Below, piece by piece: positions 1-9,534 of a stretch of 64,000 nt of DNA (position 1 is the first letter of the stretch; the number at the start of each line of letters is the position of its first letter). The stretch lies in NCBI RefSeq assembly GCF_010993955.1, contig NZ_WIXL01000002.1, positions 1 through 64,000 on the forward strand. Reading direction: 5' to 3'. A program made the position numbers and the translations under genes. This DNA comes from Oceanobacillus halotolerans (GTDB taxonomy: Bacteria > Bacillota > Bacilli > Bacillales > Amphibacillaceae). Under the pieces are notes generated by a model. That model saw nothing but the letters and a program-made list of their open reading frames with translations, was not told the DNA's origin and did not search any database.

Positions 1-465
1 TGTCTAGCTTCGACGGACAGGACGTCCTAGTGCCGATAGTCATAAGGACGTGGCGTTATCATCGGCCAGCGCCTACCCCCTCGAGGTCTTAAGTCAATCC
101 TCTTTGTGGCAAAAAGCGCCACACCGAGGCTCGGCTTAAGCTTGGCAGATAAGAAAAACTTTCTTACTGCATAAGTGCAACTAAGGCTTTCGCCACTCGG
201 CGACAAGCCAAGTTTTCTAATCGGGGGTGACCAAGGCACTTACGCTTTTCTATAGAGGAGGCTGAGGCCGTGCCTGCGGTAAAGAAGACACTGTGAAAAC
301 GAATAGTTTGAACAGATGTCGCACTTATGCGCCTGGTGAAAGCGAAGTGTTTTTCCGTAGCGGTATTCATAAGCTAAACTACTGCGCATAATAGATCTTA
401 TGTGCAAGACTATTCATACTTGAAAGCAATAATCTTTTAGAAAACAGCCTTAACAAAAGAGTGAA
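1..465 (+). repeat. Repeat element copy A (left end cut by window)
   Basis: Intergenic repeat filling the first 465 bases; no gene is supported here. Its core (about 80-245) recurs in the same orientation at 15.24-15.43, 44.82-45.01 and 53.12-53.31 kb. Its right arm (about 245-465) is the reverse complement of the left arm of the copy at 44.43 kb, including the tip GCGCAGTAGTTTAGCTTATG read on the minus strand. The element is therefore bounded by long inverted repeats. A block of about 60 bases (near 10-80) is shared with the 53-kb copy but absent from the 44-kb copy, so the element is modular. Short ORFs inside it are on both strands, differ between copies and lack ribosome sites. Confidence 0.85.
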
Positions 466-484
466 GTAGGGGGCATCTTTTTAA

Positions 485-955
485 ATGAATAATAGACTTT
501 TTCGTGATGCGATGGGGAAGTTTGCTACAGGTATCACAATTGTAACAACTGAATATAATAAAGAAATAAAGGGTATGACCGTAAATGCATTTATGTCTGT
601 TTCACTGGAACCAAAATTAATCGCGATTTCAATTGATGAAAAAGCAAGTATGTACCCGATTTTACAGGAAAACAAGAAATTTGGGCTTAGTATATTAAAA
701 GAGGATCAAAAGGAACTTTCCATGATATTTGCCAAACAAATAGAAAAAGATAGGGAAGTCCCTTATAAATTTCTGGATGAAATACCTGTTATTGATGGTT
801 CTCTTATCACATTGTCATGTCATGTGACAGAAACGGTAAAAGCTGGTGATCATTTAATTTTTATTGCAGAAGTTTCAGAAATGAATACCAGTGATGAAGA
901 CACAAATCCGATACTTTTTTACCGAGGAAAATATAAAAGCATCGATCAAAACTAG
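485..955 (+). CDS. Flavin reductase-like FMN-binding split-barrel protein
   Basis: 156-residue protein of the flavin reductase (HpaC/DszD-like) family. Members bind FMN in a split beta-barrel and use NAD(P)H to reduce free flavin, usually for a partner monooxygenase. The family N-terminal motif GKFATGITIVTT lies at residues 11-22, followed by the T-V-N-A-F segment typical of the flavin pocket, and the length is normal. A G-rich ribosome site (GTAGGGGG) precedes the ATG. No monooxygenase gene is adjacent, so the partner and substrate are unknown. The gene stands between the repeat element and a CBS-domain gene on the same strand, about 70 bases apart, so the two may be cotranscribed. Family is well supported; the physiological role is not. 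Confidence 0.8.
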   Translation: MNNRLFRDAMGKFATGITIVTTEYNKEIKGMTVNAFMSVSLEPKLIAISIDEKASMYPILQENKKFGLSILKEDQKELSMIFAKQIEKDREVPYKFLDEIPVIDGSLITLSCHVTETVKAGDHLIFIAEVSEMNTSDEDTNPILFYRGKYKSIDQN

Positions 956-1022
956 GGAAAATGTAGGATATGTCGTATTTTATCTTTTACTAAATTTATC
1001 CCGCATAATAGAGGTGAACTAC

Positions 1023-1490
1023 ATGCATATTAAAGACTTCATGATTACCGATACAATATATGCAACAAAAGAAACAACGCTAGAGGAACTATTAGAAACA
1101 TTGGTAAACAATAAAATTGGCGGTGTACCTGTTTTAGATGAAAACCATAAGTTACTTGGTATGGTGACAGATGGAGATGTCATTCGCTATTTACAACCTA
1201 AGGGAAGAACAGTATATGATATTTTTTCCATGGTGCTAGTAAACGAAAAAGAAGATCTAGAAGCAAAATTAAACTATACAATTCATGACACAGTTGAAAA
1301 AATCATGAGACGTAAAGAAATTTGTACAGTTCATGAAGATGATGATTTAGAAAAAGCGTTACTTATATTTTCTAAGAATCGTTTTAAGAAAATACCAGTT
1401 TTAAATAATGAAGAAAAGGTAGTTGGTGTGGTAAGCCGAGGCGATCTTATTCGTTTTATATCCACTAAATTAATATCAAGTAAAAAGTAA
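1023..1490 (+). CDS. Two-CBS-domain protein
   Basis: 155 residues made almost entirely of a tandem pair of CBS domains (about 1-60 and 88-150), a Bateman module. Each domain carries the usual ending: IGGVPVLDE...GMVTDGDVI and KKIPVLNN...GVVSRGDLI. Such stand-alone modules bind adenine nucleotides or related ligands and act as energy or ionic-strength sensors for other proteins. The ATG at 1023 is chosen because AGAGGTG lies just upstream; an upstream in-frame start inside the flavin reductase gene has no ribosome site. A strong terminator follows. No effector domain is present, so the partner is unknown. Confidence 0.82.
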   Translation: MHIKDFMITDTIYATKETTLEELLETLVNNKIGGVPVLDENHKLLGMVTDGDVIRYLQPKGRTVYDIFSMVLVNEKEDLEAKLNYTIHDTVEKIMRRKEICTVHEDDDLEKALLIFSKNRFKKIPVLNNEEKVVGVVSRGDLIRFISTKLISSKK

Positions 1491-1500
1491 CCTCTTTGTA

Positions 1501-1545
1501 AAAAGATTTCTGGTCGGTATCTAAGAAGGTCAGAAATCTTTTTTC
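1501..1545 (+). terminator. Rho-independent terminator after CBS gene
   Basis: AAAAGATTTCTG pairs with CAGAAATCTTTT followed by a T run. It closes the flavin reductase / CBS transcription unit. Confidence 0.85.
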
Positions 1546-1555
1546 ATAAGTTAAG

Positions 1556-1662
1556 AAAATTTTAGCTAAGAAGTGGACTCGACGTTGCTTAAATTTTAAT
1601 GTCCCAAGTATAAGAAAAACTAACACATTCGTTAAAGTACGAGCGAATGCGAGTTTTTCTAA
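1556..1662 (+). repeat. Small two-hairpin repeat, copy 1
   Basis: About 105 bases that recur as the reverse complement at 45200-45304. Two inverted repeats are visible: AAAATTTTAGC with GCTTAAATTTT, and AGAAAAACT with AGTTTTTCT. Both copies share the blocks AGCTAAGAAGTGGACTCG (reverse complement in the second copy) and ACGAGCGAATGCGAGTTTTT. Non-coding, immediately upstream of dynA. Confidence 0.75.
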
Positions 1663-1731
1663 TTTAAGGTAGAATTCCCGTTGTTGTTTCCTTATAATTA
1701 GAATAGTATTTGAAATGAGAAAGGACATACA

Positions 1732-4700
1732 GTGGACATGATACAAGATAAAACTCGTTTATTATCAACAGCACAACATTTAGTTGCACTTCACAACATA
1801 ATGTATCAACATCAAGATTACAAGAACGCCTCAAAGGTAATCGACTTATATGAAAAACATGAGAAAGAAGAATTAATCATTAGTTTTGCTGGCCATTTTT
1901 CTGCTGGTAAATCATCCATGATTAATATGCTCTTAGGAGAAGAAATTTTACCAAAGAGCCCCATTCCTACTAGTGCAAATATCGTAAAAATCACATCTGG
2001 AAAAGGGGAAGCACGTATATTCTTCCGTCATGAACAACCTATAGTATATAAAGAGCCATATGATATGGATACGATTAAAGAGTATTGTAAAGATAAAGAT
2101 ACCATTCAACGTATCGAATTAGAGACCTCTAAAAAGATTGTACCTGATTCATCTGCCATCATGGATACACCTGGTATTGATGCTAGTGATGATGCAGACC
2201 GTTTAATAACGGAAGGATCTTTACATTTAGTAGATATTTTATTTTATGTAATGGATTATAACCATGTCCAATCGGAAGAGAACTTACAATTTTTATCAGC
2301 TTTGCATGAAAAAAACATTCCATTTTATGTCATCATTAATCAAATAGATAAACATGACGAATCTGAATTAGCTTTTTTAGCATTCGAGAAAAGTATTCAA
2401 CAAACATTTCAGGAATGGGATATATACCCAGAACTGATTTTTTATAGTTCTTTAATCGACCCATCGGCTGAACATAATCAATTCGATACGATAAAAAAGA
2501 CATTACACAATATGATGACGAAAGAAAAAGATAAGTATGTAGGAATGAATAATGCCGTTCATCAACTTGTGGAAGACCACAAGCAATTTCTGACTATGGA
2601 ATATGAAGAGAAAATAGACGATTTACAAGAGGTGGAAGGTCAAGAAGAGGTGGATTTTAGTGAAATAGAATCCTTAGCTAAAACCCTCCAAGCATTACGT
2701 GAAAAACCGAAGAAATTAGAAGCGGAGTATCAATCAATCGTTAACCATACGTTAAAAAACGCTTATGTAATGCCAGCTGAACTACGAGATAAAGCAACTT
2801 CTTTTTTAGAATCGCAACAACCTGACTTTAAAATAGGCATTTTTGCTTCTAAGAAAAAGACCGAAAAAGCAAAGGCAGACTATTTAGCAAATTTCCTCCA
2901 ACCATTACAAGAAAGAATAGAAACAGCCATACAATGGAAGCTACGTGATAAGTTAATAGATTTCTTAAAAACGAATGACATGAATAATACATTCATTATT
3001 CAACAGGTTCAATCACTTCAAATCTCCTATTCAGAAGAAGACCTTATACGTCTTATAAAGCCAGGAGCTAAAGTAAATGGAGATTCTGTTTTAAATTATA
3101 CTAATGAAGTTCGTCAAGATATTTTAAATAAATATAAACAACAAGTTCGTTCAATTTGGGATGTCATCCAACAGTATTATAATGAGCAAATTAAAGAAGA
3201 AATAATTACTTATGAGGAAAAACTATCCAGCTTAGAAAAAAAACAATCCATTCAAAACCAAAAAGAAAGTTTACAATCGGAGTTAGAACAAAAGCAGAGG
3301 CAAATCGATGAACAATTCCAGACGATCCCAGATGAAAAAGCATGGGAACTGCTAAAAGATCAACAAAATAGTAGAAATAGTAAGGTGGAACAAAAATGGA
3401 TGGAAGTAGACCATTCTCCACGATTGAATGAAAAAAAAGATTCAACACAAAAAATAGAATCAAAGTCAGCGGATAAACAGTTTCAACAAGATGATATTCT
3501 TAAACATATTAACAAGATTAACAAAACGATAAATGGGGTTCCAGGATTACAAGAAATTCAAGCCAGCTTACAACAGAAACAACATCGGTTAACAAATCGT
3601 TCTTATACCATTGCATTATTTGGTGCTTTTAGTGCCGGTAAATCTTCCTTTGCTAATGCACTAATAGGAGACCAAGCATTACCTGTCTCACCAAATCCAA
3701 CTACGGCAACAGTCAACCGAATCAAACCAGTGACAGAAAAATATAGTCATGGGACTGTTGTTATTACATTTAAAAGTCACTCAGAAATACTTCATGATTT
3801 AGAGCTAATTTTAAAGCATTTCACACCGCCAACTGGGGATGTCGCAGCCATTTTAAATTGGGTGGAAAATGAGCAGATTACCGAAAGTAAGCAACTCAAC
3901 AAAATGTATCAATCCTATTTACAAGGTATGATATCTGGCTTTTCAAGAACAAAGGATTCAATTGGAAACAGCATTCCAGTAACAGTGGAGGAACTACGTG
4001 ACTATGTAACCGATGAAACGATTGCATGCTTTGTTAAAACAGTTGATTTATATTATGAATGTGCCATTACAAATCAAGGGATAACATTAGTGGATACCCC
4101 TGGTGCTGATTCTGTAAATGCACGTCATACCAATGTTGCATTTGATTATATTAAGGAAGCAGATGCCATTCTGTATGTTACTTATTATAATCATGCATTG
4201 ACACGTGCTGATCGTGACTTTTTAATGCAATTGGGTCGTGTAAAAGAGACGTTTGAACTTGATAAGATGTTTTTCATTGTAAATGCAGTTGACTTAGCAG
4301 AAAACGATACAGAAGTAACCCTTGTTACCGACTATATTGAAGAGAAGTTAGTCGAACTAGGAATTCGTTTTCCACGTCTATTTCCTGTATCAAGTAAACA
4401 ATCTTTACAAGAAAAACAAGAAAGAAAGCTATTAAATGAAAAAATGATGCATTTCGAGGAGAAGTTTTATCACTTTTTACATCATGAATTAGCGGCATTA
4501 ATACACGACTCTATATTACGCGACTTTGAACGAAGTTATTTCATGCTAGAGAATTATATAGCATCATTAGAATTAGATCATGAAGAAAAAGAGAGATATA
4601 AACAGCAATTAATGGAAAATCATGATCAAAGTATACAAGTGATTAACCGTTTTAATCCTCAATTGTTTGAAGAAAATATTGAGCAAAAACTAACCAAACA

Positions 4701-5358
4701 ATTATTTTACGTATTAGAACGGTTATCCATTCGTTTTCATGATTTCTTTAAAGAAACCTTTAATCCTACGACAATTACGGAGTCTGGAAGTCGAGCAAAA
4801 TCTCAACTTACAACGAATTTACAGGAACTTATTGATTATGTAGGGTTTGAATTAAAACAAGAGGTTCAAGCTGTTTCGCTTCGAATTGAATCCTTTATGA
4901 AGACACAGGTTAACGATATCTATGAGGACTTACGAACGAAATTAACACAAATTGATCATACAGTGGTATTACCTAATGTTGAATCGACTTATTTTGAGAC
5001 ACCTGAATTTAACCTAGCATTTCAATCAATAGATATGAAAACCTTTGACAAAGTGTTAGCTACATTCAGGGGAACAAAAGCATTCTTTGTTAAAAATGAA
5101 AAAGAGAAAATGAAAGAAGATCTATATAGAGTGTTAACGCCATATGCTGAGGAGTATTTGGAAGATATCAAATCAACTATGCTTGTCCGCTACTTGGATC
5201 AATTTAATAATACCATCAATCGTTTAAAAACTGAGGTTCACAAACATATTGATATACATCGGGATGATTACCTCAAATTAATGAGCACACCAATAGATAT
5301 CAATGAGTTAAAGGATAAGCATGATAAAATACAGGCAATTATAGATCATTATAATTAG
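1732..5358 (+). CDS. dynA: Tandem bacterial dynamin-like GTPase DynA (YpbR)
   Basis: 1208-residue protein with two fused dynamin-like GTPase units, the architecture and length of B. subtilis DynA (about 1190 residues). Unit 1 has a P-loop FSAGKSS near residues 56-62 and DTPG near 145; unit 2 has FSAGKSS near 633-639 and DTPG near 788. Each is followed by long helical, charged stretches that would form the stalk. Known family members bind and tether or fuse membranes and help the cell survive membrane stress and phage attack. The GTG at 1732 is preferred because AAAGGA lies seven bases upstream; an ATG two codons later is possible. Fourteen bases separate it from ypcP, as in B. subtilis, so they probably form an operon. 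Confidence 0.95.
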   Translation: MDMIQDKTRLLSTAQHLVALHNIMYQHQDYKNASKVIDLYEKHEKEELIISFAGHFSAGKSSMINMLLGEEILPKSPIPTSANIVKITSGKGEARIFFRHEQPIVYKEPYDMDTIKEYCKDKDTIQRIELETSKKIVPDSSAIMDTPGIDASDDADRLITEGSLHLVDILFYVMDYNHVQSEENLQFLSALHEKNIPFYVIINQIDKHDESELAFLAFEKSIQQTFQEWDIYPELIFYSSLIDPSAEHNQFDTIKKTLHNMMTKEKDKYVGMNNAVHQLVEDHKQFLTMEYEEKIDDLQEVEGQEEVDFSEIESLAKTLQALREKPKKLEAEYQSIVNHTLKNAYVMPAELRDKATSFLESQQPDFKIGIFASKKKTEKAKADYLANFLQPLQERIETAIQWKLRDKLIDFLKTNDMNNTFIIQQVQSLQISYSEEDLIRLIKPGAKVNGDSVLNYTNEVRQDILNKYKQQVRSIWDVIQQYYNEQIKEEIITYEEKLSSLEKKQSIQNQKESLQSELEQKQRQIDEQFQTIPDEKAWELLKDQQNSRNSKVEQKWMEVDHSPRLNEKKDSTQKIESKSADKQFQQDDILKHINKINKTINGVPGLQEIQASLQQKQHRLTNRSYTIALFGAFSAGKSSFANALIGDQALPVSPNPTTATVNRIKPVTEKYSHGTVVITFKSHSEILHDLELILKHFTPPTGDVAAILNWVENEQITESKQLNKMYQSYLQGMISGFSRTKDSIGNSIPVTVEELRDYVTDETIACFVKTVDLYYECAITNQGITLVDTPGADSVNARHTNVAFDYIKEADAILYVTYYNHALTRADRDFLMQLGRVKETFELDKMFFIVNAVDLAENDTEVTLVTDYIEEKLVELGIRFPRLFPVSSKQSLQEKQERKLLNEKMMHFEEKFYHFLHHELAALIHDSILRDFERSYFMLENYIASLELDHEEKERYKQQLMENHDQSIQVINRFNPQLFEENIEQKLTKQLFYVLERLSIRFHDFFKETFNPTTITESGSRAKSQLTTNLQELIDYVGFELKQEVQAVSLRIESFMKTQVNDIYEDLRTKLTQIDHTVVLPNVESTYFETPEFNLAFQSIDMKTFDKVLATFRGTKAFFVKNEKEKMKEDLYRVLTPYAEEYLEDIKSTMLVRYLDQFNNTINRLKTEVHKHIDIHRDDYLKLMSTPIDINELKDKHDKIQAIIDHYN

Positions 5359-5371
5359 AGGAAGTGCAAAA

Positions 5372-6235
5372 GTGGAAAGACAAAAAGTATTATTAATTGA
5401 TGGAATGGCTTTATTATTTCGAGGTTTTTATGCAACGGCCTTTCGCGGAAATTTTATGAAAACAAAAAAAGGTATCCCAACAAATGGAATTTATCAATTT
5501 TTACGCTATTTTTTAGATGCTAAGAATCAGTTTGAACCTAGCCATGTTATATGTTGTTGGGATATGGGTTCCAAGACATTTCGAACAGAACTATTCGATA
5601 GGTATAAAGGAAACCGATCCGAACCACCTGAAGAACTTATTCCACAGTTCGATCTTATTAAAGAAGTCACAGAAGCATTTAACATACCAAATGTTGGGTT
5701 AGAAAATTATGAAGCGGACGATTGTATTGGCACTTTAGCCAAGCAATACGCTAATATGCATGATGTCATTATTTTAACTGGTGACCAAGATATTCTTCAG
5801 TTAGTTGATGATGGGATCGAAGTGGCCATTATGAAAAAAGGGCAAGGTAATTATGATGTCTTTCATCAGGCAAACTTTTTAGAGAAAAAGGGAATCACAC
5901 CCAAACAACTGATTGATTTAAAGGGATTAATGGGGGACACATCAGACAATTATCCAGGTGTAAAAGGAATCGGTGAGAAGACGGCTTTAAAGCTTTTACA
6001 AGAATACAATTCAATTGAAGGGATTTTAGAAAATCTAGAAAACCTGTCAAAAGGAATTCGGACAAAAATTCAAAATGAAATCGATATGCTACACCTATCA
6101 CGACATCTTGCCGAAATAAAGTGTGATGTCCCTGTAAGCTGTTCATTAGACAACGCACTTTGGAATTATGATCACCGACAAGTTGAAGCTAAATTAACAG
6201 AACTAGAATTTAAAAATATGCCAAAATGGCTTTAA
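5372..6235 (+). CDS. ypcP: 5'-3' exonuclease / flap endonuclease YpcP
   Basis: 287 residues equivalent to the N-terminal 5' nuclease of DNA polymerase I, standing alone as in B. subtilis YpcP. Metal-binding acidic residues are in place: D10, E114/D116/D117, TGDQD at 136-140 and GDTSDN at 188-193. The helix-turn-helix GVKGIGEKTA at about 196-205 would grip the DNA backbone. The likely role is removal of RNA primers and 5' flaps during Okazaki fragment maturation and repair, overlapping PolA. Start is GTG with AGAGGAAG upstream. It follows dynA directly and is probably cotranscribed with it. Confidence 0.92.
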   Translation: MERQKVLLIDGMALLFRGFYATAFRGNFMKTKKGIPTNGIYQFLRYFLDAKNQFEPSHVICCWDMGSKTFRTELFDRYKGNRSEPPEELIPQFDLIKEVTEAFNIPNVGLENYEADDCIGTLAKQYANMHDVIILTGDQDILQLVDDGIEVAIMKKGQGNYDVFHQANFLEKKGITPKQLIDLKGLMGDTSDNYPGVKGIGEKTALKLLQEYNSIEGILENLENLSKGIRTKIQNEIDMLHLSRHLAEIKCDVPVSCSLDNALWNYDHRQVEAKLTELEFKNMPKWL

Positions 6236-6257
6236 AATCCAATATAATTTTTTTATC

Positions 6258-6300
6258 AAGCTTCGGCACGTAACTTCGTGCTGGAGCTTGGTCATTATTT
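6258..6300 (+). terminator. Probable terminator after ypcP
   Basis: AAGCTTCGGCACG pairs imperfectly with CGTGCTGGAGCTT; the T run after it is short and broken. About 165 bases between here and the haem A synthase gene hold nothing I recognise. Confidence 0.5.
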
Positions 6301-6469
6301 ATTAATTTTAGACTTTTTCACATATTCCAAGATGGAAGGAAGTCACGTTAAAGTTATGTCGCATTATAGGTAAACCGTTAGATAAACTTCATCAAAATAA
6401 GGTGAGGGCAGTCACAGTCTTTTAGAAAAAATTTAAAAATGATCTAGCTACTTACTGTTTTTTTTAGTC

Positions 6470-7306
6470 TTAATCTTTTCGAATAACAAAGCTAGTTTCA
6501 ATTACAATTGCAAAAAGTAACGTTGCAGCTGCAAGATGAATCACTGCATATGATATGGAAATATTAGATAAAATGGTTAGAATACCAATTAGTAATTGTA
6601 TGAAGATAATAATAGTTGCAACAACCATTCGACCTTTTAGTAATGATAGATTGTTTTGAAAAACATAGTAAGTAATATAAACGATATGTATACTAACGAT
6701 AAATGCAACATACCGATGGATAGTTTGAAAAAAGCCTGAAATGGAGTTTGGGAAAAATGAATTATTACAAGTTAACCAACCACATGCTAATCCATAGTGA
6801 TTATGCTTAACATAGGCTCCAAGCCCAATCGTTATAATTAAAAGTAAAGTTAGAAAATGAAAGTGCTTTTTCAATGATTGGCTTTTTTCAGATGAAGCAT
6901 GAGATTGATTACGCCAAATCCATATAAGAAGTGCCAAAAAAATCATGGCAATTAATAAGTGAATAGTAATGATAACAGGTGGTAAATGATAAAATACAAC
7001 AATTGCACCCATAATTAACTGGATTATTAACAGTGTAAGTAACCAATTAGCTACATGGCGTACTTTGCTATTGTCTTCTGTTTTTAGTTTCCAAAAAATA
7101 ATACTCGTAAAGATAAATAAGATAGCACCAATCACACGGTGTCCAAATTCAATTAATGTTTCACCTTGTAATTCTGGTATCACTTCTCCATTACAAAGAG
7201 GCCAATCGGGACCGCAACCCATCCCTGATTCAGATGATGCTACATAACCACCGAAAACAATTAAAAAATAGGTAAGTACAATCGTAATAAATGTTAATTT
7301 TTTCAA
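6470..7306 (-). CDS. ctaA: Haem A synthase, COX15/CtaA family
   Basis: About 278 residues with eight hydrophobic segments, the fold of CtaA, which converts haem O to haem A in the membrane for aa3/ba3 oxidases. The conserved cysteine pair in the first outer loop (GMGCGPDWPLC) and a second pair in LACGWLTC are present. Conserved histidines sit in EFGHRVIG, TIHLL and TIHRYVAF, plus one near the C-terminus, as expected for haem sites. Start choice: AAGGAG is eight bases before a TTG at 7306; the ATG at 7312 is only two bases from it, so TTG is favoured. No ctaB partner is adjacent; the ba3 oxidase operon in this window is 29 kb away. Slightly shorter than B. subtilis CtaA (306), so a paralogue is possible. 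Confidence 0.88.
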   Translation of the reverse strand: MKKLTFITIVLTYFLIVFGGYVASSESGMGCGPDWPLCNGEVIPELQGETLIEFGHRVIGAILFIFTSIIFWKLKTEDNSKVRHVANWLLTLLIIQLIMGAIVVFYHLPPVIITIHLLIAMIFLALLIWIWRNQSHASSEKSQSLKKHFHFLTLLLIITIGLGAYVKHNHYGLACGWLTCNNSFFPNSISGFFQTIHRYVAFIVSIHIVYITYYVFQNNLSLLKGRMVVATIIIFIQLLIGILTILSNISISYAVIHLAAATLLFAIVIETSFVIRKD

Positions 7307-7432
7307 ATACATCACTCCTTATTATAAAATCATTCGTATTATATCAAATAGTTTGAATCTTATTTGTGTTTTGTATCACTTCATGGTACATTTTCTTTAA
7401 TGTAGACTTAAGAAAAAGGAAGGAGGAATACC

Positions 7433-8770
7433 ATGGCTTTTACCTCTAGTAGCTTACAATCGTGGAAACAACGTTATCCAGAACTTACAGATATCTTAAA
7501 TTTAATACCTACATTGTGGTTAAATCCTAAAGTAAAAGAACTGGATTCTATTTCAACTATGCCAGTCACGAAACAAGACATCTATGATGCGGCTGATTTA
7601 TTTGAACGTTTTGCACCTTTTTTAGAGGCAGCATTTCCAGCTTTACAACAAACAAATGGCATCATTGAATCCCCTTTAAAACCAATCAACAACATGAAAG
7701 CAGCACTACATAGGTACTACAATACTGAAATTAACGGAAATCTCTATTTAAAATGTGACAATGAATTACCAGTTGTCGGATCAATCAAAGCAAGAGGAGG
7801 TTTTTATGAAGTCCTTCATTATGCGGAAACCTTAGCAATAGAGCATGGGTTATTACAAAAAGGGGATTCCTATGAAGCATTTACAAGTGAAGAGTTTAAG
7901 CAATTTTTTCAAAACTATTCGATTGGTGTTGGTTCTACAGGAAATTTAGGTTTAAGCATCGGTATCATGAGTGCAGAACTTGGATTTAATGTAACTGTCT
8001 ATATGTCTAAAGATGCAAAGCAATGGAAAAAAGATTTACTCCGAAAAAATGGAGCACAAGTTGAAGAATTCTCAGGTGACTTTAATGAGGCTGTTTCAAT
8101 CGGTAGAGAAAAAACAACAACCCATGCAAATGGATACTTTGTAGACGATGAGAGCTCAAAACATTTATTTTTAGGATATAGTGTTGCAGCATTAAGATTA
8201 CAAAAACAAATAGAAGCAGCAAATATTCCTGTTGATAAAAATCATCCTTTATATGTCTATTTACCATGTGGTGTTGGAGGCTCCCCTGGTGGTATTACGT
8301 TTGGCCTTAAACAAGTGTTTGGTGATCATGTTCATTGTTTTTTTGTTGAACCAACCCATTCTCCAGCAGTATTAATTGGACTCTTAACAGGTGAAAAAGA
8401 TAATGTGAGCGTGCAAGATTTTGGGATAGATAACATAACAGAGGCTGATGGATTAGCTGTTGGTCGAGCGTCTCAATTTGCAACTTCTATTAGCGAGCAC
8501 CTTATTAGTGGTATATATACAATAAAAGACAACGACCTATTTCAATTGTTATCAATGTTAGTTGATGCAGAAGAAATATTTTTAGAGCCATCTGCAACTG
8601 CAGGATTATTAGGTCCCAAGTCTGTGCTTCAATCGAGTTACCAAAATACCCATCATATTGATTCCGGTAACATTACACACATTGCTTGGGCAACTGGGGG
8701 ATCACTTGTACCAGATAGAGAACGTCAAGAATTGTATAAAAAGGGGAAAGAAATTCTCCAATCAAATTAA
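7433..8770 (+). CDS. dsdA: D-serine dehydratase
   Basis: 445-residue PLP enzyme of the DsdA family (tryptophan synthase beta fold) that deaminates D-serine to pyruvate and ammonia in the cytoplasm. The Schiff-base lysine is K119 in GSIKARGG, matching E. coli K118; the phosphate-binding glycine loop is GVGSTGNLGLS. Length is that of the E. coli enzyme. GGAGGA precedes the ATG. No DsdC-type regulator or DsdX transporter is adjacent, so it probably serves detoxification or use of D-serine from wall or environment. An Asp/Glu racemase-family gene lies 4 kb away on the other strand; a link is speculation. A bidirectional terminator follows. Confidence 0.93.
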   Translation: MAFTSSSLQSWKQRYPELTDILNLIPTLWLNPKVKELDSISTMPVTKQDIYDAADLFERFAPFLEAAFPALQQTNGIIESPLKPINNMKAALHRYYNTEINGNLYLKCDNELPVVGSIKARGGFYEVLHYAETLAIEHGLLQKGDSYEAFTSEEFKQFFQNYSIGVGSTGNLGLSIGIMSAELGFNVTVYMSKDAKQWKKDLLRKNGAQVEEFSGDFNEAVSIGREKTTTHANGYFVDDESSKHLFLGYSVAALRLQKQIEAANIPVDKNHPLYVYLPCGVGGSPGGITFGLKQVFGDHVHCFFVEPTHSPAVLIGLLTGEKDNVSVQDFGIDNITEADGLAVGRASQFATSISEHLISGIYTIKDNDLFQLLSMLVDAEEIFLEPSATAGLLGPKSVLQSSYQNTHHIDSGNITHIAWATGGSLVPDRERQELYKKGKEILQSN

Positions 8771-8778
8771 TGTACATG

Positions 8779-8820
8779 AAAAAACCTATACCAAAAGATA
8801 ATTGGTACAGGTTTTTTTGC
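8779..8820. terminator. Bidirectional terminator between dsdA and Asn-rich gene
   Basis: AAAAAACCTATACCAA pairs with TTGGTACAGGTTTTTT; A and T runs on both sides let it serve the convergent genes. Confidence 0.85.
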
Positions 8821-8830
8821 TTTTTTATTT

Positions 8831-9019
8831 TTAGTTGTTTCGGTTATTGTTACGTTTACGACTACGATTATTGTTTTGGTTGTTGTTATTATTGTCATAA
8901 TTATTATTTTGATCTAGATCATCAAGAAACTCATTTGCAAAATCAACATTTGCATTATTTTGATTATTGTAGTTATTTTGGTTGTTGTTACGACGGTTAC
9001 GGTTATTATTATTTGCCAT
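8831..9019 (-). CDS. Asn/Arg-rich 62-residue protein
   Basis: 62 residues, roughly half asparagine, with Arg/Lys clusters at both ends and a short acidic island NVDFANEFLDDLDQ in the middle. AAAGGAG lies 11 bases upstream of the ATG and a terminator follows, so it is a plausible real gene. The composition recalls small spore coat or gamma-type small acid-soluble spore proteins, whose germination-protease site is an EFA-type segment; the F-A-N-E-F stretch is only loosely similar. The opposite-strand reading is Tyr/Cys-rich and lacks a ribosome site, so it is taken as a shadow. Function unassigned. Confidence 0.6.
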   Translation of the reverse strand: MANNNNRNRRNNNQNNYNNQNNANVDFANEFLDDLDQNNNYDNNNNNQNNNRSRKRNNNRNN

Positions 9020-9208
9020 CTGTTCGTTATCTCCTTTATTTTTAATTTTTTTGAAGTGAATTCACTTCACACTTATTATGGCTTATTCTATAGAAAACAT
9101 CCAAAACCGCTAATGGTAAAAAATTCTATCTTCGTCGAGAATTTTTAGGTTTAATATTCGACATAACAAAGTACTTAAAGGGGATGATAGAATCAGGAGG
9201 TGAATGTA

Positions 9209-9415
9209 ATGACTGTTGGAACACAATTACAACAAACCATTTCAAGTTGCGAAAGTGCACTTGCTAGTCTCCACAGCTTTGCTTTAGAAACACAAGATCA
9301 AAATGCAAAACAAATGTATCAAAATATGGCAAATCAACAACAAATGATTCTAAACAACTTAAATGCTCGTTTACAATATGTTCAGTCTGAGGAACCACAG
9401 TACAAGCAAAACTAA
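9209..9415 (+). CDS. DUF1657 family small protein
   Basis: 68 residues starting MTVGTQLQQTI, the characteristic opening of the DUF1657 family found in spore formers, often near spoVA-like and DUF421 genes. The protein is helical and rich in Gln and Asn, with no membrane segment. The ATG at 9209 follows a consensus AGGAGGTG; an upstream GTG lies inside that ribosome site and is rejected. Monocistronic, closed by its own terminator. Function unknown in the family; a role in spores or forespores is usually inferred. Confidence 0.78.
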   Translation: MTVGTQLQQTISSCESALASLHSFALETQDQNAKQMYQNMANQQQMILNNLNARLQYVQSEEPQYKQN

Positions 9416-9424
9416 TTATTTTCT

Positions 9425-9456
9425 CAAAAAGACCATCGTTTAGGATGGTCTTTTTG
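9425..9456 (+). terminator. Terminator after DUF1657 gene
   Basis: CAAAAAGACCATC pairs with GATGGTCTTTTTG. Confidence 0.88.
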
Positions 9457-9534
9457 AATAATCACTTCAATGGAAAAATGGATTCTTTATCACTATAATA
9501 AGAGTATTATATCCGTACATTTAGGAGGCCTTTT

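Noticed and set aside
1732-5358. Two adjacent dynamins joined by a sequencing error
   Set aside because: Double-headed dynamins of this exact length are normal in Bacillus (DynA), and the frame is continuous.
6301-6469. Possible further repeat fragment between ypcP and the haem A synthase gene
   Set aside because: Only short, weak resemblances to the element (ATGTCGCATTATAG, CTTTTAGAAAA); not enough to call.
8770-9045. Tyr/Cys-rich frame on the plus strand opposite the Asn-rich gene
   Set aside because: It starts within the dsdA terminator, has no ribosome site and is the complement of Asn codons.
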